NCBI GenBank assembly: GCA_045630265.1
Contig: JAZQSV010000055.1
Location: forward strand, 1 to 25,032
Length of the DNA stretch: 25,032 bases
From: UMGS1279 sp045630265
GTDB lineage: Bacteria > Bacillota > Clostridia > Oscillospirales > Acutalibacteraceae
Direction of reading: 5' to 3'
Position 1 is the stretch's first letter, and each line of letters opens with the position of its first letter. The position numbers and the translations under genes were made by a program. The notes under the pieces are model-generated. The model was not told where the DNA came from and made no database searches. It was given only the letters and a program-made list of their open reading frames with translations. This document shows, piece after piece, positions 21,333 to 25,032 of the stretch.

Positions 21333-21653
21333 ATGTTACCTTTAACCCTTAATGCCGCTATCCCAAACGACCTTACTGTTTGTGTTCTCGGTGTAGGTAT
21401 TGTTTTTGCAGGACTTATTGCTATAATACTTCTTTGCAAAATTTTGGGCGCGGTATGTCAGATTTCGGAGAAAATCGGCAAGAACGAAGCCGATATAAAT
21501 ACATCGGTGTCTCCTATAAACAGTACTACTGTGAAAACACCCGTAGAAATACCTAACAGGGGCGAAACTGTTGCTGCTATTGCCACAGCTATTGCTGAGG
21601 ACCTTGGTACAGATGTTTCGGCTATTAGGATTGTTTCAATCGAAAAAATGTAA
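21333..21653 (+). CDS. Oxaloacetate decarboxylase gamma-type subunit
   Basis: A 106-residue protein with one transmembrane helix (about residues 14-38, VCVLGVGIVFAGLIAIILLCKI), a short linker and a cytoplasmic tail. OadG-type subunits help assemble the alpha and beta subunits of Na+-pumping decarboxylases. The tail end AAIATAIAEDLGTDVSAIRIVSI is the segment often seen in clostridial OadG-like proteins. The start is ATG at 21333 with GGAGGTG 6 bases upstream; the open frame reaches 21315. It is the first gene of the operon, 37 bp before the biotin carrier. Function is assigned from context and topology, because this subunit is poorly conserved. Confidence 0.85.
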   Translation: MLPLTLNAAIPNDLTVCVLGVGIVFAGLIAIILLCKILGAVCQISEKIGKNEADINTSVSPINSTTVKTPVEIPNRGETVAAIATAIAEDLGTDVSAIRIVSIEKM

Positions 21654-21690
21654 ACCTCATACTTTTATGGAGAGATAAGGAGAATTTATT

Positions 21691-22065
21691 ATGAAAAATT
21701 ATAGAGTTAACGTAAACGGAACCGAATATAAGGTTTCTATTGAACTTATAAGCGAGACTGAGGCAAAATCAGCACCCGCTACCGCTCCGGCACCTGCTGC
21801 TGAGCCCGTAGCAGTAGCTCCTGCTACGCCTGCTGCTTCTGCTCCTGCGGGCGGTGAGAAAATCAACGCTCCCATGCCCGGCACTATTCTTTCGGTTAAC
21901 GTTAAGGTTGGCGACAAGGTTACTAACGGTCAGGTTCTTGCTATTTTAGAGGCAATGAAAATGGAGAACGAGATTCTCTCCCCCGCCGATGGTGTAGTAA
22001 CCTTTGTTGGTGTAAACCAGGGCGCAACTGTTGAGTCTGGCACACCTATTTGTGTTATTGAATAA
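21691..22065 (+). CDS. Biotin carboxyl carrier protein of the decarboxylase
   Basis: A 124-residue biotinyl protein. A short N-terminal part (YRVNVNGTEYKVSIE) is followed by an alanine/proline-rich flexible linker (about residues 27-53) and the biotinyl domain (about 56-124). The biotin lysine is K90 in EAMKMENEI. It carries CO2 from the carboxyltransferase to the membrane beta subunit. Alpha subunits of classical oxaloacetate decarboxylase have this domain fused at the end; here it is a separate gene, as in methylmalonyl-CoA and glutaconyl-CoA decarboxylases. Start ATG with AAGGAG upstream. Confidence 0.95.
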   Translation: MKNYRVNVNGTEYKVSIELISETEAKSAPATAPAPAAEPVAVAPATPAASAPAGGEKINAPMPGTILSVNVKVGDKVTNGQVLAILEAMKMENEILSPADGVVTFVGVNQGATVESGTPICVIE

Positions 22066-22085
22066 TAACGCCCAGAGGTACTTAT

Positions 22086-23531
22086 ATGCTTACTCCTGTT
22101 ATAGATTTTTTGAGAGACACGGGATTTTATTTCCTACTTTCAAACTGGAAATGCCTTATAATGATTGCTATTTCCTGTGTTCTTTTATTTCTTGCTATTG
22201 TAAAGAAATTTGAGCCACTTTTGCTTTTACCTATTGCGTTTGGTATGCTTCTTACCAATCTACCCGGTGCGGAAATGTTTCACGAAGAGCTTTTCGCAGG
22301 CGGCCACGTAAACTGGAGTTTATTTGGCGGCGCAAACGTTGTGGATTCAATAAACCTTAAAGACCCTGCCCTTTTCCACGTTCTAGAGTCAGGTGACGTT
22401 ATTTTAAGTGGCCAGTACTTCTTTGGCCATATTTCGGGTGTTACCCTAAACAGCGCTGCCGCTTTTAATAGTTCGGGCGCACTTGTTGATATGGCGGGTA
22501 ACGTTATTAAGGAAAATATTGGCATTGTACTTGATATTAAGGGACTTACCTTAAACGATGGTGTTCTTTCAATCAACAATATAGTACTGGCTGAGGGTGT
22601 GCGCACCGTTTCTGCAGGCCTTTTAGATTACCTCTATCTTGGCGTTAAGCTTGGTATTTACCCCTGTCTTATCTTTATTGGTGTTGGTGCAATGACCGAT
22701 TTTGGTCCCCTTATTGCAAATCCCAAATCACTTATTTTCGGTGCTGCTGCACAAATTGGTATTTTCGCAACCTTTATTGCCGCCAAATTTATGGGCTTTG
22801 CAGGAACCGAAGCATCCTCTATTGGTATCATCGGAGGTGCAGACGGTCCTACCGCAATTTTTGTTACAAGTAAGCTTGCTCCCCACCTTTTAGGCCCAAT
22901 TGCCGTTGCCGCATATTCTTATATGGCTTTGGTGCCGGTAATTCAGCCACCTATTATGAAGCTGCTTACCACCAAAAAAGAGCGCCGTATTAAAATGTCC
23001 AATCTTCGCTCCGTTTCCAAAACAGAGAAGATTATTTTTCCCATTGTTGTAACTGCATTTGTATCCCTACTCGTCCCCTCGGCCGCTCCGCTTATTGGCA
23101 GCTTAATGCTTGGTAATTTGCTTCGTGAATGCGGCGTTACCGAACGGCTTTCAAAAACCGTTCAAAACGAGCTTATGAATATTGTTACAATATTCCTTGG
23201 CATTACAGTTGGCGCAACTGCAACTGCAGACACATTCTTAAAGCTTGAAACTATCAAGATAATTATTATGGGCGTTATTGCATTTGGTGTTGCTTCCGCT
23301 GCCGGCGTACTGTTCGTTAAATTTATGAATTTGTTTCTTAAAGAGAAAATTAATCCGCTTATCGGCTCGGCAGGTGTTTCTGCCGTTCCTATGGCGGCCC
23401 GCGTTTCTCAGGTTGTAGGCCAAAAAGAAGACCCCAGCAACTTCCTACTTATGCATGCTATGGGTCCGAATGTTGCAGGTGTTATCGGTTCGGCTATTGC
23501 CGCAGGTGTTTTGATTGTTATATTTGGATAA
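22086..23531 (+). CDS. oadB: Na+-pumping decarboxylase beta subunit (OadB type) with an extra loop
   Basis: A 481-residue membrane protein that decarboxylates carboxybiotin and couples this to Na+ export. Family hallmarks are KKFEPLLLLPIAFGMLLTN, FIGVGAMTDFGPLIANPKS, SIGIIGGADGPTAIFVTSKLAP (with the Na+/carboxybiotin aspartate), AYSYMALVPVIQPPIMKLLT, NIVTIFLGITVGA and the end NPLIGSAGVSAVPMAARV...LLMHAMGPNVAGVIGSAI. Compared with the ~375-435 residues usual for the family, it has an insertion at about residues 62-175 after the second helix. The insert is rich in G, N and hydrophobics (HVNWSLFGGANVVDS; SAAAFNSSGALVDMAGN) and is probably outside the membrane core. ATG start with an AGAGGT-like site, 20 bp after the biotin carrier. 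Confidence 0.93.
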   Translation: MLTPVIDFLRDTGFYFLLSNWKCLIMIAISCVLLFLAIVKKFEPLLLLPIAFGMLLTNLPGAEMFHEELFAGGHVNWSLFGGANVVDSINLKDPALFHVLESGDVILSGQYFFGHISGVTLNSAAAFNSSGALVDMAGNVIKENIGIVLDIKGLTLNDGVLSINNIVLAEGVRTVSAGLLDYLYLGVKLGIYPCLIFIGVGAMTDFGPLIANPKSLIFGAAAQIGIFATFIAAKFMGFAGTEASSIGIIGGADGPTAIFVTSKLAPHLLGPIAVAAYSYMALVPVIQPPIMKLLTTKKERRIKMSNLRSVSKTEKIIFPIVVTAFVSLLVPSAAPLIGSLMLGNLLRECGVTERLSKTVQNELMNIVTIFLGITVGATATADTFLKLETIKIIIMGVIAFGVASAAGVLFVKFMNLFLKEKINPLIGSAGVSAVPMAARVSQVVGQKEDPSNFLLMHAMGPNVAGVIGSAIAAGVLIVIFG

Positions 23532-23622
23532 TTTAATATAACAAACTGCTATAAAACGTTTTGCAAAACCATATTTTGGCTTATTAAGATAATTTATTTT
23601 ATAAGTCCCGGAGGATTTTTAA

Positions 23623-25023
23623 ATGTCTATGAAACCACTTTATATTACTGATACAATTTTACGTGATGCCCATCAGTCGCAAGCCGCCACAAGAATGAGG
23701 GTTGAGGATATGCTTCCCGCTTGTGAAATGCTAGATAAAATGGGCTATTGGTCGCTAGAGTGTTGGGGCGGTGCTACCTTTGACTCTTGTATGCGTTTTC
23801 TTGGTGAAGACCCATGGGAGCGCCTTAGAAAGCTTAAAAAGGCAATGCCCAACACCAAGCTTCAAATGCTTCTTCGCGGCCAGAATATTTTGGGCTATAA
23901 ACACTATGCCGACGATGTTGTTGATGCCTTTATTAAAAAATCCATTGAAAACGGTATTGACGTTATCCGCGTGTTCGATGCGCTTAACGATACCCGTAAT
24001 ATGGAACAGGCAATGAAGAGTATTAAGAAATATGGCGCAGTTTGTGAAGCCGCTATCAGCTACACAATAAGCCCCGTTCATAGCGAGGAGTATTTTGTAA
24101 ATCTTGCTAAAAAGCTTGAAGAAATGGGTGCCGATACCATTTGTATTAAGGATATGGCCAACCTACTTCTTCCCATTGATGCATACAACCTTGTTAAAAA
24201 GCTTAAAGAGGCAGTTAAATGCCCCATTCACCTTCATACCCACAATACCACCGGTACCGGCGATATGACCAATCTTATGGCCGCTTGGGCGGGGGTTGAT
24301 ATTGTTGACTGTGCCCTCTCCCCTCTTGGCAACGGTACCTCTCAGCCCGCAACCGAGGCCTTGGTTGCTACCCTTAAGGGCTCCGAGCGTGATACAGGTT
24401 TGGACCTTGAAAAGCTTAGCGACGCCGCGGTACATTTCAGAAAAATCGCTGCAAAGCTTAAAGCACAAGGCGACCTTGACCCCAAGGTGCTAAACGTTGA
24501 TACTAATACTCTTTTGTATCAAGTTCCGGGCGGCATGCTTTCCAACCTTATCTCGCAGCTCAAACAAGCAAACGCCGAGGACAAATATTACGACGTTTTG
24601 GCCGAGATTCCCAGGGTTAGAGAAGACTTTGGCTTCCCGCCACTTGTTACCCCCACAAGCCAGATTGTAGGCACACAGGCAGTACTCAACGTACTCTCGG
24701 GCGAGCGCTACAAAATGGTTACTAAAGAATCTAAGGGTCTTCTTCGTGGTGAGTACGGCCAGGTTCCCGGTAAGGTTAACGAAGAGGTTAGGAAAAAGGC
24801 CATTGGTGATGACGAGGTTATCACCTGCCGTCCTGCCGACCTTATCGCACCCGAGATGGATAAATACCGTGAAGAGGCAAAGGACCTTGCAAAGAGTGAG
24901 GAAGACGTGCTCAGCTACGCACTATTCCCGCAGGTTGCCGCAAAATTCCTTGCCGAGCGCGATAAACCAAAGTCTGACGAAACGGAAGTTCGCACACTTT
25001 ACGTGCAGGACCTTTCTATCTAA
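23623..25023 (+). CDS. oadA: Oxaloacetate decarboxylase/pyruvate carboxyltransferase alpha subunit
   Basis: A 466-residue cytoplasmic carboxyltransferase that moves CO2 from oxaloacetate to biotin. The TIM barrel begins YITDTILRDAHQSQAATRMR, followed by YWSLECWGGATFD. The metal site and carbamylated-lysine motif are CIKDMANLL (K176) and HLHTHNTTGTGD (H203-H207). LSPLGNGTSQPATEA and the PGGMLSNLISQL segment complete the pyruvate-type carboxyltransferase signature, so oxaloacetate, rather than methylmalonyl-CoA or glutaconyl-CoA, is the expected substrate. Residues about 290-450 are the PYC/OadA extension; the biotin domain is absent and is supplied by the 21691 gene. GGAGG precedes the ATG. 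It stands 91 bp after oadB and its stop is 9 bp before the window edge. Confidence 0.95.
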   Translation: MSMKPLYITDTILRDAHQSQAATRMRVEDMLPACEMLDKMGYWSLECWGGATFDSCMRFLGEDPWERLRKLKKAMPNTKLQMLLRGQNILGYKHYADDVVDAFIKKSIENGIDVIRVFDALNDTRNMEQAMKSIKKYGAVCEAAISYTISPVHSEEYFVNLAKKLEEMGADTICIKDMANLLLPIDAYNLVKKLKEAVKCPIHLHTHNTTGTGDMTNLMAAWAGVDIVDCALSPLGNGTSQPATEALVATLKGSERDTGLDLEKLSDAAVHFRKIAAKLKAQGDLDPKVLNVDTNTLLYQVPGGMLSNLISQLKQANAEDKYYDVLAEIPRVREDFGFPPLVTPTSQIVGTQAVLNVLSGERYKMVTKESKGLLRGEYGQVPGKVNEEVRKKAIGDDEVITCRPADLIAPEMDKYREEAKDLAKSEEDVLSYALFPQVAAKFLAERDKPKSDETEVRTLYVQDLSI

Positions 25024-25032
25024 TAATATTAG

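Overview
The window comes from a low-GC, Gram-positive-type strict anaerobe, most likely an uncultured gut member of the Clostridia. The pointers are AT-rich DNA with AGGAGG-type ribosome sites and several GTG/TTG starts, tRNA genes with encoded CCA, a glycyl radical enzyme with its radical-SAM activase, a Na+-pumping biotin decarboxylase, and no respiratory genes. No rRNA, integrase, transposase, CRISPR array or phage structural gene was found.

Layout. 1-2745: the 3' part of a lipoate-protein ligase, converging on a ClC channel and YgjV-type membrane protein pair. 2847-5752: an AraC regulator divergent from a cytoplasmic clan GH-A glycosidase that ends in a strong terminator. 5806-7147: a HAD phosphatase and a second YgjV-family protein. 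7176-11715: an accessory region of short, mostly membrane-protein genes on the minus strand. Five of them start from nearly the same promoter plus ribosome-site leader (minus-35 TTGnnn, 17 bp, TGn-TATAAT, then GGTGAT three bases before the start codon). Several end in a related tail that begins at the stop codon. Arrays of small hairpins joined by a word specific to each array lie between them. 11716-12229: a minus-strand tRNA cluster (Val, Asp, Phe, Gly, Cys). 12256-13881: a methyltransferase and Hsp33 pair. 14004-14543: two tRNA-Ser genes, the second with its 3' end and terminator duplicated 220 bp downstream. 14576-21161: a ROK-controlled operon of regulator, activase, glycyl radical enzyme, FGGY sugar kinase and class I phosphomannose isomerase-like protein. 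21228-25023: a Na+-translocating oxaloacetate decarboxylase operon (gamma, biotin carrier, beta, alpha/carboxyltransferase).

How the genes work together. The ROK operon looks like an anaerobic carbohydrate or polyol pathway: a radical C-O or C-C cleavage by the glycyl radical enzyme, a sugar kinase and a sugar-phosphate isomerase, under a repressor that probably binds a perfect 25-bp palindrome over its own promoter. The substrate cannot be read from the sequence. The oxaloacetate decarboxylase operon would convert the free energy of decarboxylation into a Na+ gradient.

The two most unusual things are (1) the cassette-like small-gene region with hairpin arrays at 7176-11715, and (2) the glycyl radical operon, whose enzyme has GCQEP at the active site and RIHGT at the predicted radical glycine in place of the usual RVxGY. 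All identifications are by reading the sequence and recalled family features; no search was run.
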